Source: an uncultured Rhodospirillales bacterium (GTDB lineage: Bacteria; Pseudomonadota; Alphaproteobacteria; Rhodospirillales; UBA2165). From it: a DNA stretch of 36,473 nt. The notes beneath the pieces were generated by a model that was given only the letters and a program-made list of their open reading frames with translations, was not told the origin of the DNA and ran no database searches. This document shows, piece by piece, positions 24,169-33,988 of the stretch. The stretch covers positions 1 to 36,473 of the forward strand of contig CAJQSN010000038.1 in assembly GCA_905614355.1 (NCBI GenBank), read 5' to 3'. A program made the translations under genes and the position numbers. The number at the start of each line of letters is the position of its first letter. Positions within the stretch are counted from its first letter, which is position 1.

Positions 24169-25971
24169 CTAACTTTCCTCTATTTCCTCGCGTTTCAACT
24201 CCAGCTCCAACCACAGCTCTTCCAGCCCAGCCAATTCTATTTCTTTGCTCGACAAAGCAACTACAGATGTTTCAAGCTCTTCAGTTTTATTCTTATAGAA
24301 CTCTGGATCTGACATTTGGTTCTGAATATTAATAATATTCGTTCGCAAATTTTCGATTTTTTCTGGTAGTGTTTCAAGAGCATGCTTATCTTTAAAGGAC
24401 ATCCGGTGAACCTTATTTTTAGATTTACCCGATTTAGAATTTTTTTGTTTCTTTACATTCTTATTAGCTTCATTTGAGCTATTTTTTTGCAGCAACATAT
24501 CTGAATACCCCCCGGCGTATTCGATCCAAACACCAGACGTCTCATCGCTTGGCGCCAAGGTTGTAGTAACAACGCGATCAAGAAAATCCCTGTCATGACT
24601 TACTAACAAAATTGTACCGCTATAGTCGCAAATTAATTCCTGCAGTAAATCTAGAGTTTCATGATCCAGATCATTGGTTGGCTCATCAAGAATTAAAATA
24701 TTAGAGGGCTTTGCAAATGCGCGCGCTAGCATCAGACGGCCTCTTTCTCCACCAGACAAAGCGCTAACAACAGTGCGTGCCTGTTCAGGCTGAAACAGAA
24801 AATCTTTCATATAGCTTATAACATGGCGTTGCTGACTACCGACAAAAACCATATCGTTACCGCCGCCAGTTAATGCATCGCTCAGATTCGTATTAGCATC
24901 AAGACTTTCCCGTCGTTGATCCAGGCTAACCATTTCAACCTTAGTGCCTGACCGGACCATTCCTTCATCAGGTTCAAGCTCATTTGTTAATAATTTTAAT
25001 AAAGTAGTCTTACCAACACCATTTGGACCAACAAAACCAATTCGGTCTCCCCGTAATATTCGAGTCGAAAAATTTCTAATAATGTCTCTACCACTAAAAT
25101 TTTTAGATATATTCTCCGCCTCAAAAACTAATTTTCCTGAACTCCTAGCTTCAGTGGCAACCATTTTAACTGAACCGACATCAGTTTGCCGGTCACGACG
25201 CTGTTGGCGTAAATTTTGTAAATCACTAAGTCGGCGAACATTGCGTTTACGACGTGCTGTTACACCATAGCGCAGCCAATGCTCCTCCCTAACGATTTTT
25301 CTGTCTAGTTTATGACGATCGCTTTCTTCTTGCTCCAGTATTTCATCACGCCACACCTCAAAATCTTTAAAACTCTGGTCCAACTGACGGGTTTGCCCCA
25401 AACTTAGCCAAATAGTGGTCTGCGAGAGATTTTCTAGAAACCGACGATCATGGCTAATCAATACAATTGCTGAAGTGCTATTTTTCAGATGGCCCTCAAG
25501 CCACTCAATCGCCTCAATATCGAGGTGATTTGTCGGCTCGTCCAACAACAAAATATCAGGTTCTGGCGCTAAGACGTGAACTAGAGCTACACGACGGGCT
25601 TCTCCCCCTGATAGTTGGCTTGGATTCTCTTCACCAGTCAGGCCTAATTGTTCTAACAAATAAATTGCTTGGTAAGGATCATCCCCTGCTTCGCAACCTG
25701 CCTGCGCATAATCTAATGTTGTTTCAAAATCAGAAAAATTAGGCTCTTGGGGTAAATAACGAACAGTTGTACCTGGTTGGAGAAACTTTTCTCCACTATC
25801 GGCTTCAACTAAACCAGCTGCTATCTTGAGCAATGTTGATTTACCAGAACCATTTCGGCCGACCAAGCAAACTCGATCACGCTGAGAGACATATAATTCT
25901 GCCCCCTCAAGTAGCGAATTGCTACCAAAGGTGAGGTTGATATCGCGAAGAGTTAACAAAGGTGGTGCCAT
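24169..25971 (-). CDS. uup: ABC-F ATPase Uup
   Basis: A 600-aa soluble protein with two ABC ATPase domains and no membrane part. Walker A motifs are at 38-46 (GRNGSGKST) and 315-323 (GPNGVGKTT), signature motifs LSGGE at about 120 and in SALSGGERGRLML, and both Walker B segments read LLLDEPTNHLD / LILDEPTNDLD. A charged linker (about 205-265) separates the domains. A basic C-terminal coiled-coil domain (about 515-600, RMSFKDKHALETLPEKIENL) is characteristic of Uup. Uup acts on ribosomes and in suppression of precise transposon excision. It is followed directly by the RidA-like gene. Confidence 0.93.
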   Translation of the reverse strand: MAPPLLTLRDINLTFGSNSLLEGAELYVSQRDRVCLVGRNGSGKSTLLKIAAGLVEADSGEKFLQPGTTVRYLPQEPNFSDFETTLDYAQAGCEAGDDPYQAIYLLEQLGLTGEENPSQLSGGEARRVALVHVLAPEPDILLLDEPTNHLDIEAIEWLEGHLKNSTSAIVLISHDRRFLENLSQTTIWLSLGQTRQLDQSFKDFEVWRDEILEQEESDRHKLDRKIVREEHWLRYGVTARRKRNVRRLSDLQNLRQQRRDRQTDVGSVKMVATEARSSGKLVFEAENISKNFSGRDIIRNFSTRILRGDRIGFVGPNGVGKTTLLKLLTNELEPDEGMVRSGTKVEMVSLDQRRESLDANTNLSDALTGGGNDMVFVGSQQRHVISYMKDFLFQPEQARTVVSALSGGERGRLMLARAFAKPSNILILDEPTNDLDHETLDLLQELICDYSGTILLVSHDRDFLDRVVTTTLAPSDETSGVWIEYAGGYSDMLLQKNSSNEANKNVKKQKNSKSGKSKNKVHRMSFKDKHALETLPEKIENLRTNIINIQNQMSDPEFYKNKTEELETSVVALSSKEIELAGLEELWLELELKREEIEES

Positions 25972-26372
25972 TAAATTGGTGTTTAAAGCGACGGGAGGTT
26001 ATGTGCAAGAGTTCATATTTAATTCAATTTTCTCTGCAACATCAATCACAGAAGAACAATTGATCCTTTAAGGAAAAGAGGCCTTCAATTTCAACAGTCA
26101 GTGTAAATCTTTGCAACTTTCATGCTCAATCAATTCTATCACGTTCTCGAGTTGTACAAACAGTATTGGCGAAGAGCTGGGTAGAAAAACCTTATTAGTG
26201 GATTTAATTTAATACTTTCTATTAATGCTCCCACATTTAAAATTTAAAATTTTTCCGATAATGTCGTTATAATTTAATCAGACTTTGATTATTATCTATG
26301 ACCTTTTAAACTTAACAACAAACTGCTAGAGGTTTTTAAGAGAAACCTACTTTAACAAAGAGGCTTGTTTTG
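25972..26372. other. Divergent intergenic region between uup and the oxidoreductase
   Basis: About 400 bp of AT-rich DNA that must hold both divergent promoters. I see no open reading frame with recognisable content, no RNA gene and no strong inverted repeat. Confidence 0.5.
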
Positions 26373-27362
26373 ATGAGAGCAATCACCGTTTCTAAAAAAT
26401 CTATAGATGCAGATAATCTCAAGTTTAAAATAACCACTGTTGAAATCCCAGAATTAAACGATGGGGAATGTTTGGTTAAAATTCATGGGAGCGGTGTTAA
26501 TCCAAGTGATGTGAAAGCACTTCTAGGAAAAATGCCTAATTTAGCTTGGCCCCGAGTACCGGGACGCGATTACTCTGGTATCGTTGTTGAAGGGCCAAGC
26601 CATTTAATTGGTAAAGAGGTCTGGGGTACAGGAGGTGACCTTGGAATGAGCCGAAATGGGGCACATGCAGAATTTAACGTCATTGATAGTGCCGGTATAC
26701 GAGAAAAGCCTAAAAACCTGTCCATGTTTGAAGCCGGATCTATTGGTGTATCTTGGACTTGTGCTTGGTTAGGCATAATGCAAGGAGCTAACGTTTCTGC
26801 TGGTGAAACGGTTGTCGTATTTGGTGCTAATGGCAAGGTAGGCCAAGCTGCAATTCAGATTGCAACAGCGGAAGGTGCTTCAGTGATAGGCTTTGAGAGA
26901 AGCCGTGACGACTATCTTGGTCATACTAATAGTCCCGTAGATATCATTAATTTTGAAAAAGAACCTGATATTCACACTGCTATAATGGATCGCACCGATG
27001 GTAAGGGTGCTGACATTATAATGAATACAGTCGGTAGCCCTTATTTTGATGCGGCTTGCAGTTCAATGGCTAAACAAGGTCGACAAATAATCATTTCTAC
27101 AATCATCGAAGAAAATTTAATTAATTTACGCACATTCTATCGTGGAAATTATAAAATGATTGGGGTTAGCAATATGGATTATGATAATATTGTCTCAGGA
27201 GAAATGCTCGAAGATATGAGGTGTGGTTTTGAAACTGGAGTATATCAGCCATATCCAATTAATAAAAAAAATATTTTTAAATTAGAAGATGCTGGCGAGG
27301 CGTATAATATTGTTTTAAGAGGTCTATCCCGTGACCGTATAATTATTGATCCCAGTAAATAG
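26373..27362 (+). CDS. MDR-family quinone oxidoreductase-like / zinc-free alcohol dehydrogenase-like protein
   Basis: The ATG at 26373 gives 329 aa (a TTG directly before it is in frame). The N-terminal catalytic fold (LVKIHGSGVNPSDVKALLGK, VPGRDYSGIVVEG) is followed by a Rossmann domain with VVVFGANGKVGQAAIQIA (about 148-165). Neither the structural four-cysteine zinc lobe nor a clear catalytic Cys/His zinc set is present, which points to the quinone-oxidoreductase branch of medium-chain dehydrogenases. It probably reduces quinones or enones with NADPH. It is 8 bp upstream of the M17 peptidase and is likely cotranscribed. Confidence 0.85.
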   Translation: MRAITVSKKSIDADNLKFKITTVEIPELNDGECLVKIHGSGVNPSDVKALLGKMPNLAWPRVPGRDYSGIVVEGPSHLIGKEVWGTGGDLGMSRNGAHAEFNVIDSAGIREKPKNLSMFEAGSIGVSWTCAWLGIMQGANVSAGETVVVFGANGKVGQAAIQIATAEGASVIGFERSRDDYLGHTNSPVDIINFEKEPDIHTAIMDRTDGKGADIIMNTVGSPYFDAACSSMAKQGRQIIISTIIEENLINLRTFYRGNYKMIGVSNMDYDNIVSGEMLEDMRCGFETGVYQPYPINKKNIFKLEDAGEAYNIVLRGLSRDRIIIDPSK

Positions 27363-27370
27363 GTTATAAA

Positions 27371-28744
27371 ATGTCTTATTTTGCAAAATCTTCATCAAAA
27401 GCTCTACCAATAATTCCGCTAACCAAAGATAACCTCTCTAGTTGGTGTAAGAAACAAAAGAAAGACATCCAACATTGGATTTCAGACACCGCCTTTGAAG
27501 CATTACCAGGGAAAACCTGTCTTATTTCCGGCTCAGATGGGAAATTAGCAAAAGTCTTAGTCGGTGTTTCTAATAGTACCAATATGTGGGATTGTGGTAA
27601 TTTATCGCAGGATCTACCAAAAGGTATATACAAGTTCCAACACTCAAACTCAAAGGATGCAGAAAAATGGGCGTTGGGATGGGTACTTGGATCGTATCAA
27701 TTTGATCGATACCAGAAATCTAAGTCTACAAAAAAGGCTAGAATTTTTCTACCTAAAAGCTCGAGTTTTGAACGTATAGTTGAAGCAATCTTTCTAACTA
27801 GGGACCTTATCAATACGCCCGCTGAAGATATGGGACCAGTCCACTTGGCAAATGCAGCGCAGATGCTAGCCAAAAAACATAAAGCGAGCATTAATATTAC
27901 CGTTGGCAAAAATTTACTAAAAAAAAACTACCCGGCTATTCATGCCGTAGGACGCGCGGTTAAGACGGCCAATCAAACTCCGCGTCTTATAGATTTTAAA
28001 TGGGGTGGCAAAAATCACCCAAAACTAACGCTTGTTGGTAAGGGTGTTTGCTTTGACACGGGGGGTCTAAATATTAAAACAACGGGCGGTATGAAATTAA
28101 TGAAGAAAGATATGGGTGGCGCAGCCAATGTATTAGGGCTTGCCCATATGATCATGTCTGCCAATTTACCAGTTCAATTGCGCGTTCTGATTCCAGCCGT
28201 TGAAAATAATATTGCCGGAGATGCTCTGCGTCCTTTAGATATAATAACTAGTCGAAGTGGTAAAACCATTGAAATTGGTAACACAGATGCAGAAGGGCGG
28301 GTAATTTTAGCAGATGCTTTGACTGAAGCTTGTTCCGATTCTCCTGCTCTTATCATTGATTTTGCTACATTGACCGGTGCAGCCCGGGTCGCGCTTGGTA
28401 CTGAATTGCCAGCGTTATTTACTAACAGTGATCAAATTTCTAAAATAATAACTGAAAGTGGTATTACCGAACAAGACCCGCTTTGGCGTTTACCTTTATG
28501 GGATGGTTATCAAGAAAAAATCCAAGGGACGTCTGCCGATCTAACCAATGCCCCTGAAGGTGGCTACGGCGGCGCAATTACAGCCGCTTTATTTCTTCAG
28601 GAATTTGTCGAACCTAAAACAAATTGGGCCCATATTGACTTGATGGCTTGGAATTTAACTACAAAACCAGGTCGCCCCCGCGGCGGTGAGGCGATGGGAA
28701 TTAGATCTATTTTTACTGCACTACAAAACAATAGTATCATCTAA
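27371..28744 (+). CDS. M17 leucyl-aminopeptidase-family protein
   Basis: A 457-aa protein. The C-terminal catalytic domain has the M17 metal-binding sequence: GKGVCFDTGGLNIKTTGGMK with the following KKDMGGAA (about 225-250) and the signature NTDAEGRVILADAL (304 onward), which supply the two-zinc site and the active Lys/Arg. The N-terminal domain is short and divergent, as in the PepB-like subgroup. It should be a cytoplasmic zinc or manganese aminopeptidase for peptide turnover. It follows the MDR gene by 8 bp and converges on the NDUFA9-like gene. Confidence 0.93.
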   Translation: MSYFAKSSSKALPIIPLTKDNLSSWCKKQKKDIQHWISDTAFEALPGKTCLISGSDGKLAKVLVGVSNSTNMWDCGNLSQDLPKGIYKFQHSNSKDAEKWALGWVLGSYQFDRYQKSKSTKKARIFLPKSSSFERIVEAIFLTRDLINTPAEDMGPVHLANAAQMLAKKHKASINITVGKNLLKKNYPAIHAVGRAVKTANQTPRLIDFKWGGKNHPKLTLVGKGVCFDTGGLNIKTTGGMKLMKKDMGGAANVLGLAHMIMSANLPVQLRVLIPAVENNIAGDALRPLDIITSRSGKTIEIGNTDAEGRVILADALTEACSDSPALIIDFATLTGAARVALGTELPALFTNSDQISKIITESGITEQDPLWRLPLWDGYQEKIQGTSADLTNAPEGGYGGAITAALFLQEFVEPKTNWAHIDLMAWNLTTKPGRPRGGEAMGIRSIFTALQNNSII

Positions 28745-28787
28745 CCTAGCTCAGACTTCTTCTCTTCCAAACAGGCCCAAGATTAAA

Positions 28788-29784
28788 TTAATATCCAGCT
28801 TTCTTAAACCGAGCCAAATATTTAGGTAATATAGCTTCAACGGGCGTCGCATTTATTCCCAGATCCGCCAAGGTCTTTGCTTTACTTGAAACAATATTAT
28901 CAACTTTTAACTGCATTACTTGGTCATAGGTCAATAATGGAGCTGGAAATTTTTGCAATAACCAGCCAACAACCTTTAGATACCAGAATGGTATAGGTAA
29001 TAATATGCGTTTACGCCCAATATTTTTCAGTATTAATTTCATGATATCAACACTGCTATAAACTACTGGACCACCAAGCTCATACACTTGGCCTTTGGCA
29101 CTTTTTTTATCGATCACGGTACAAATTGCTGCCGCGACGTCACCAACATAAACGGGCTGGAATTTAGTACCACCATCGCCATAAAAATCAATTTTAAACG
29201 CCTTACCATCACGAAAGAACGTAACCCTGGGAAATGCTGGGCAACGAAAAACCGGCAAAAAATACGTAAAACGCGCTAACCCTGCAAATAAATTAAAAAA
29301 CCCATCCTCTGGACCAAAAACTACGCTGGGCCTAATAATTATTGCATTAGGAAATTCAGATTTCACCGCAGTCTCACCAGCAATCTTGGTTTGAGCATAA
29401 CGAGATGCAGATCCGGCGTTAGCACCTACCGCTGATATGTGAACCAAACTGTGAACGCCCGCAGCCGCAGCCGCCTTCGCAACATTAACTGCTCCCTGAG
29501 TATGTAAACTCTGAAAATTCTGCGGTCCTCTTTCTGACAGAACGCCAACCAAATTAACGACCGCTTGAGCGCCATTTACTGCAGCTTCGAGAGTCGCCTC
29601 ATCTCTCACATTTACTGCAAATGCGACAACTTGTCCCACGTCACCCATGGTCATCAAATACCTAGCATCCTCAGGATCCCTAACAGCTACTCGTACGGTT
29701 GCGCCTTTTGCTATTAAATTTCGAACTAAGTGGCGACCTATAAATCCAGAGCCCCCCAAAGACAGTCACTACAAAATCATTCAT
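28788..29784 (-). CDS. NDUFA9-like NAD(P)-binding epimerase, frameshifted near the N-terminus
   Basis: The gene should begin at the ATG 29784 (MNDFVVTVFGGSGFIGRHLV), but a run of six G (29752-29757 on the plus strand as C) breaks the frame after VFGG; with five G the Rossmann motif GGSGFIGR is restored and the protein is 331 aa. As written, only a TTG at 29759 opens the rest. Later landmarks are NLVGVLSERG, SRYAQTKIAGE, IIRPSVVFGPEDGFF, FQPVYVGDVAAAI and YELGGP, matching the alphaproteobacterial complex I NDUFA9-subunit-like family. A stretch of about 22 residues (CPAFPRVTFFRDGKAFKIDF) between FLPVF and GGTKFQPVY looks like an insertion relative to relatives. Confidence 0.8.
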
Positions 29785-29924
29785 TATTTTTTTCATTCCA
29801 TTAAGGATAGTTTATAATAAAAAATTAATACCAGTTCATACAATTCCAAATCTTTATAAACAACCTAAACCGTGTTAAATTATAGGAATTATAATAAGCT
29901 GGAGAACATAACTGCTTAAAAATA

Positions 29925-29974
29925 TTGACACGAAAACCATAGCAGTTTACCACAATTTAAGTGAATTCACTTAA
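29925..29974 (+). promoter_or_regulatory. Promoter region with an 18-bp perfect palindrome upstream of tRNA-Leu
   Basis: TTGACA at 29925-29930 is a good -35; the matching -10 (about 29948-29953) is weak. TTAAGTGAATTCACTTAA at 29957-29974 is a perfect 18-bp palindrome between this element and the tRNA start at 29989. It could be an operator for the tRNA-integrase region or a structure in the leader. No binder is known. Confidence 0.4.
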
Positions 29975-29988
29975 TACAAATTATGTCA

Positions 29989-30075
<87 letters not shown>

Positions 30076-30187
30076 CTCTTTATATAGCTCATTCAGTGAC
30101 TTAGTCTATTAGTCGCTGCCTTATCTAAAATTGTAGGTTCATTGTTATTCAACTGTTGGCACACTCTTGGCACAGTTAGGAATAATT

Positions 30188-31168
30188 ATGGCTGCTTTTA
30201 GGAAGAGAAAAGATAAATGGCATGTTCAAATTAGAAAATCAGGAACAGCTCCCTTAACAAAGACATTCACCCATAAAAAAGATGCTCAGCAATGGGCAAA
30301 TGAAATAGAACGTAAGATTGATCAAGGTCTTATTCTGGAACTCAGTCACCCAGATTATGAAACTTTAAGTCAGATTCTGGAAAGATATAAGAATGAAATT
30401 ACTATTACCAAACGTGGGGGACACATTGAAGCCTACCGATTGGCTAAGATCATGCGTGATCGCATAGCTGAGATAAAGCTTTCACAACTCTCTGCTATGC
30501 ATATTGCTGATTATAGAGATAGACGATTAAAGCAAGTCTCAGCTTGTTCAGTGGTAAAGGAAATGACCCTGATCTCACTCTCACTTGATATAGCACGAAA
30601 AGAATGGGGGGTGCCTATGCGCTCCAATGTAGTGCGTGATGTTAAGAAGCCTCAACCTGAGAGAGGAAGAGACAGAAGATTATCATCTGAAGAACATACT
30701 CTATTACTAAGATCGTGTTCCAAGAGCAGTAACCACTGGCTCACTGCACTAGTTACCATTGCCATTGAAACAGGCATGAGGCGTGGAGAGATGCTCAGCC
30801 TTTCATGGGAAGACGTTGATCTAGATCTACGAGTGGCTCATTTGAATATGACTAAGAATGGATCAAGTAGAAATGTACCATTGAGTTCAGAAGCTATTAC
30901 CCTATTAAGATCCCTGCCTCATGATATCAGTGGTTATGTATTTCCAATTACATTTGCTTCTTTAAGAGGTCTATGGAACAGAGCCTGTAAAAGAATAGGT
31001 ATAACTGATCTACATTTCCACGATCTCAGACATGAAGCTACCAGCAGGTTCTTTGAAAAAGGATTAAATGTGATTGAGGTGGCAACAATCACAGGACATA
31101 AGGATCTTAGAATGCTACAAAGATATACACATTTAAGGGCCGAAGATTTAGCTAAGAAGTTGGGTTGA
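30188..31168 (+). CDS. Tyrosine recombinase / phage-type integrase
   Basis: The ATG at 30188 (AGGA 7 nt upstream) gives 326 aa; a TTG 21 bp earlier is less likely. The N-terminal part (KWHVQIRKSGTAPLTKTF) is an arm-binding domain and residues about 60-150 the core-binding domain. The catalytic set is complete: R198 (TGMRRGE), K223, H278 and R281 (HDLRHEATS), H304 (TGHKDL) and the nucleophile Y313 (LQRYTHL). Directly beside tRNA-Leu in the same orientation, it is the expected integrase of an element inserted at the tRNA 3' end. Two damaged copies of its C-terminal coding region lie downstream. Confidence 0.93.
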   Translation: MAAFRKRKDKWHVQIRKSGTAPLTKTFTHKKDAQQWANEIERKIDQGLILELSHPDYETLSQILERYKNEITITKRGGHIEAYRLAKIMRDRIAEIKLSQLSAMHIADYRDRRLKQVSACSVVKEMTLISLSLDIARKEWGVPMRSNVVRDVKKPQPERGRDRRLSSEEHTLLLRSCSKSSNHWLTALVTIAIETGMRRGEMLSLSWEDVDLDLRVAHLNMTKNGSSRNVPLSSEAITLLRSLPHDISGYVFPITFASLRGLWNRACKRIGITDLHFHDLRHEATSRFFEKGLNVIEVATITGHKDLRMLQRYTHLRAEDLAKKLG

Positions 31169-31331
31169 ATTAAATCAAAAAATTTATTGGGCAAATTTAA
31201 GAAAAATTTGGACCGTTGTTTTACTCGACTCGTATCGTTAACTGTGTTGCCATAACTCCAGGTAACACTTGTTACGTGCTAAAGTTTGCTAATCATAGTT
31301 ATTATTAAGAATTATAATTTTGGGGTGAAAA

Positions 31332-32292
31332 ATGAACCGAGCAAGAGTATTACTATCGATCCTATGTTTTTTTATAACAGCCGAAGTAAATGCTGAAAAC
31401 AAAGAACTATCTGCAAGAGCAGCGGCCAATGATGCCAACGGAGATGGATTACTTCAAAAGGATGAAGCTAAGTACCAAGTAAAGGCTAACTTCGATGCAA
31501 TAGATTGCGACAAGAATAGTGGTCTAGATGGAGCAGAAATCCGAAAGTTTCTTGATGGTAAAGGGTGTACCAAACATGTTGTTGGTGCGAATATCATCCA
31601 TAAGAAGAACTATCCAACCGGCCCTGGCCCATTCCCTGGAATCATAGCGCTTCACTCTAGTGGCGGATTTCAAAGTTCTAATTTGTTAATTGAGAATTTT
31701 AAAAGCGAAACATGGCTCAAAGCTGGCTACGCTTGGTACGCACCCAATTTTTTTGCAAAGCATGGCATCACTACTCGTACTCGAATGGATACTTTTAATA
31801 AATATCGTGAGGATATCGAGAAAGAACTAACCGCAATAATCACACTGATGAAGGCCGATCCCAAAATAGATAGTAAAAATATCTTTGCAGTTGGTTTCTC
31901 AAATGGTGGTTTTTGGGCCAGTTTTTTGGCAGGTAAGGGTATAGTTACCGCAGGAGCATCACATTATGGCGTTTGGAAAGCTAATATGGGCCGAGATTGG
32001 ACAAATCCATATCCAATGGAATATTTTTCCTCAAAAAGTTCACCTTTATTAGCCCTTCACGGTGAGAACGATAGCACACAAAGAATTAAGTGGTTTCATG
32101 AAGCATGGAGCCAAATTAAAGACACGCCCAAGATTGACGAATTTGTTTACGATGCCGGTCATGTGTGGGATTGTTTCCCAATTTACCCAAAGATGAAAAA
32201 AAATATGTGCTAAATTTGACAACCCGAATAGGGAAGTGACGAATGAAGCTCTTAGAGAGACACTAGCCTTCTTTAAAAAGCATGCAAACTAG
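31332..32292 (+). CDS. Secreted EF-hand / dienelactone-hydrolase-family protein, C-terminal frameshifts
   Basis: Signal peptide (1-21), then two EF-hand calcium loops (DANGDGLLQKDE at 34-45, and D58-E69), then an alpha/beta hydrolase with S190 (VGFSNGG), D247 (HGENDST) and H277 (AGHVWD). Dienelactone-hydrolase-type enzymes are normally cytoplasmic; a calcium-binding secreted form suggests extracellular ester hydrolysis (inference). The written frame stops at 32213, but after single-base corrections at A8 (32196-32203) and at CTAAATTTG the reading continues KFDNPNREVTNEALRETLAF to a stop at 32292, about 320 aa. The triad is complete before the frameshifts, so both error and decay are possible. 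It is cargo of the tRNA-Leu element. Confidence 0.7.
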
Positions 32293-32420
32293 GGAATGAA
32301 GTGGGATAGCGTTGAAGGGTTATTGGAATCATTGGGGACTTATGGTGAGGTAATAGAGGCAGTGTATGTTACCAATAAAGAAAAAAGCTAGATCCGCTTA
32401 ATTAGGATCTAATTTTTTTG

Positions 32421-33293
32421 AATAATGCTAACTACAGCAAAACAGGAAAGCTTTATGACAAATTTTTTCAAGATAAATTTAATCTAGCTGCGATTGTTCT
32501 TCGAGAAGGCAAAGTCATCTACGAGAATATAATCAGGAAAAAGAAATAACTGCTGATACTGTGCTGGATGGAATGTCTATTGCAAAATCAGGTGCAGCAT
32601 CCGTAATTGGGAAACTATTGTGTGAAAAGAAAATTAAATCTCTCTCTGAGACAGCTGGAATTTATTCAAGTTTCCTCAAAAATACGCCTTACGCAAATAT
32701 CACAATTAAAAATATATTATTAATGTCTAGTGGCGTCAGTAAAGCAGGTGATGGCGAGGATATATTTATTGCTACCGCCTTAGGTTTTGGTAAATTAGCC
32801 GGTAAAGGTAGTGTAAAGAACGCCCTAAATTTATTGGAAGAAGCTTATACATCACAAGGCGAGAGATGGAATTATCATCCTAGTGATCCGCTGGCCCTTT
32901 CCATTTTGGCACAAGAAATAACGAATAAACCGCTTGGTCAATTATTCTATGAAAAAATTTATTTAAATTTTCGTAAAGAAGGGAGATTGGGCTCGTTTTG
33001 GCCAATATATTATGCAGCAGATGAGTACTAGTAGGTGTCTTGGAAAAAATTTTAAAGAGGGGTTGGAAAATGCTGTATCCACGGAGTATTCTGATCCTAA
33101 TTAGAAAAATTTTGGGTTCATGTCGTGGGTCCAAAATATCAATGGTTCACCCGCTTTAACGTTTAGAGGGCATGCGGGGCAACTTATAGCAATGGATCCA
33201 ACAAGAAATATTGTGGTATATATAGCATCCTTTGATAAAAACTATAATTTTGGTAATATATTTTCAGATATGGATGAGTTTCTCGATAAATAG
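32421..33293 (+). pseudogene. Beta-lactamase-family serine hydrolase (class C-like), degraded
   Basis: Fragments in different frames line up as one serine hydrolase. The first runs LYDKFFQDKFNLAAIVLREG to a stop. The second (start about 32537) has the catalytic S-x-x-K in GMSIAKSGAAS, the Y-x-S-like WNYHPSDPLALS and a TNKPLGQLFYEKIYL helix, ending at 33031. A third stretch contains GSPALTFRGHAGQLIAMDPT, with HAG in the position of the K/HTG motif, and ends at 33293. At least two frame changes and stops separate them, and not all sit at homopolymers, so this is a genuine pseudogene of a D-Ala-D-Ala-peptidase/esterase-like enzyme. Confidence 0.75.
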
Positions 33294-33294
33294 T

Positions 33295-33422
33295 GAAGTC
33301 ACCAGCAGGTTCTTTGAGAAAGGATTGAACGTCATGGAAGTGGCGACAATCACAGGACATAAAAATCTTAGAAGGCTACAAGTCTACGCCCTCATTTAAA
33401 AGCAGAGATTTTAGCTTAGAAT
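33295..33422 (+). pseudogene. Integrase C-terminal relic 1
   Basis: The DNA from ACCAGCAGGTTCTTTGAGAA onward repeats the end of the integrase gene (31043-31160) with clear identity. It encodes TSRFFEKGLNVMEVATITGH, then KNLRRLQVYALI and a stop. The His of box III is kept, but a single-base deletion destroys the QRYTHL nucleophile region. It is the tail of an older integrase copy and marks an earlier insertion or the edge of a second element. Confidence 0.8.
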
Positions 33423-33458
33423 GACATCAACCCAAGTCATCTATATGTATCGCCGCTC

Positions 33459-33713
33459 TCATTTTACTTTTTTCGTTTTTGCTAATTCAAAAGTACCAAC
33501 CGTTACTAAGAGACCGAATAATAGTAAAGCATGAAAAAATATAGATGCCGGAAGAAGGACCATAGCTCCGGTCCAAACAGCAAAAATGACGCACCACATG
33601 CACATTAAACCTAACATGACAGCATTTCTAGTATCTTGGTTTGGTATATGTCTTAGTGGATTAAGTTTAGCATTCATAACACCGTTGTAACTATCTACAA
33701 TAAACTGCCTCAT
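33459..33713 (-). CDS. Small membrane protein, 84 aa
   Basis: The ATG at 33713 (GAGGG upstream; an adjacent TTG is in frame) opens an 84-aa protein with a polar N-terminus (VMNAKLNPLRHIPNQDTRN), two membrane segments (about 32-52 and 57-76) and a basic tail (KTKKVK). I know no function. The conserved-looking NPLRHIPNQDTR segment suggests a real conserved small protein. It lies on the opposite strand between two integrase relics. Confidence 0.55.
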   Translation of the reverse strand: MRQFIVDSYNGVMNAKLNPLRHIPNQDTRNAVMLGLMCMWCVIFAVWTGAMVLLPASIFFHALLLFGLLVTVGTFELAKTKKVK

Positions 33714-33792
33714 CAATTATACCCTCGCTTGCTGATTGTGAATAAACAACAGATCTTTACTGTTGCAATAAGATCTTTACGCTTATGATATA

Positions 33793-33880
33793 AGAATGGA
33801 TCACATAACATAAAAACCTTAAAATGCTACAAAGGTATGCGCATTTAAGCACAAATGATTTGACTAAGAAGCTTAGATAG
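33793..33880 (+). pseudogene. Integrase C-terminal relic 2
   Basis: From 33809 the frame reads HKNLKMLQRYAHLSTNDLTK and ends KKLR at TAG 33878-33880, a third copy of the integrase tail, with the nucleophile Tyr kept. Upstream only an eroded TGGATCACATAACA remains of the preceding box. It differs in sequence from both other copies, so it derives from another integrase. Confidence 0.75.
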
Positions 33881-33988
33881 ACCCCATCTATAAATTTATA
33901 AGCATCAGTATTAAAGAACTTGCTATATTGCTTTTGGAAATTGCAGTAGGCATCCAAATAGTAAAAGGAAAGGTATAATACACACCTT

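Noticed and set aside
32296-32391. 31-codon ORF between the hydrolase and serine hydrolase pseudogene
   Set aside because: No adequately spaced ribosome binding site and no recognisable sequence; lies in decaying DNA.
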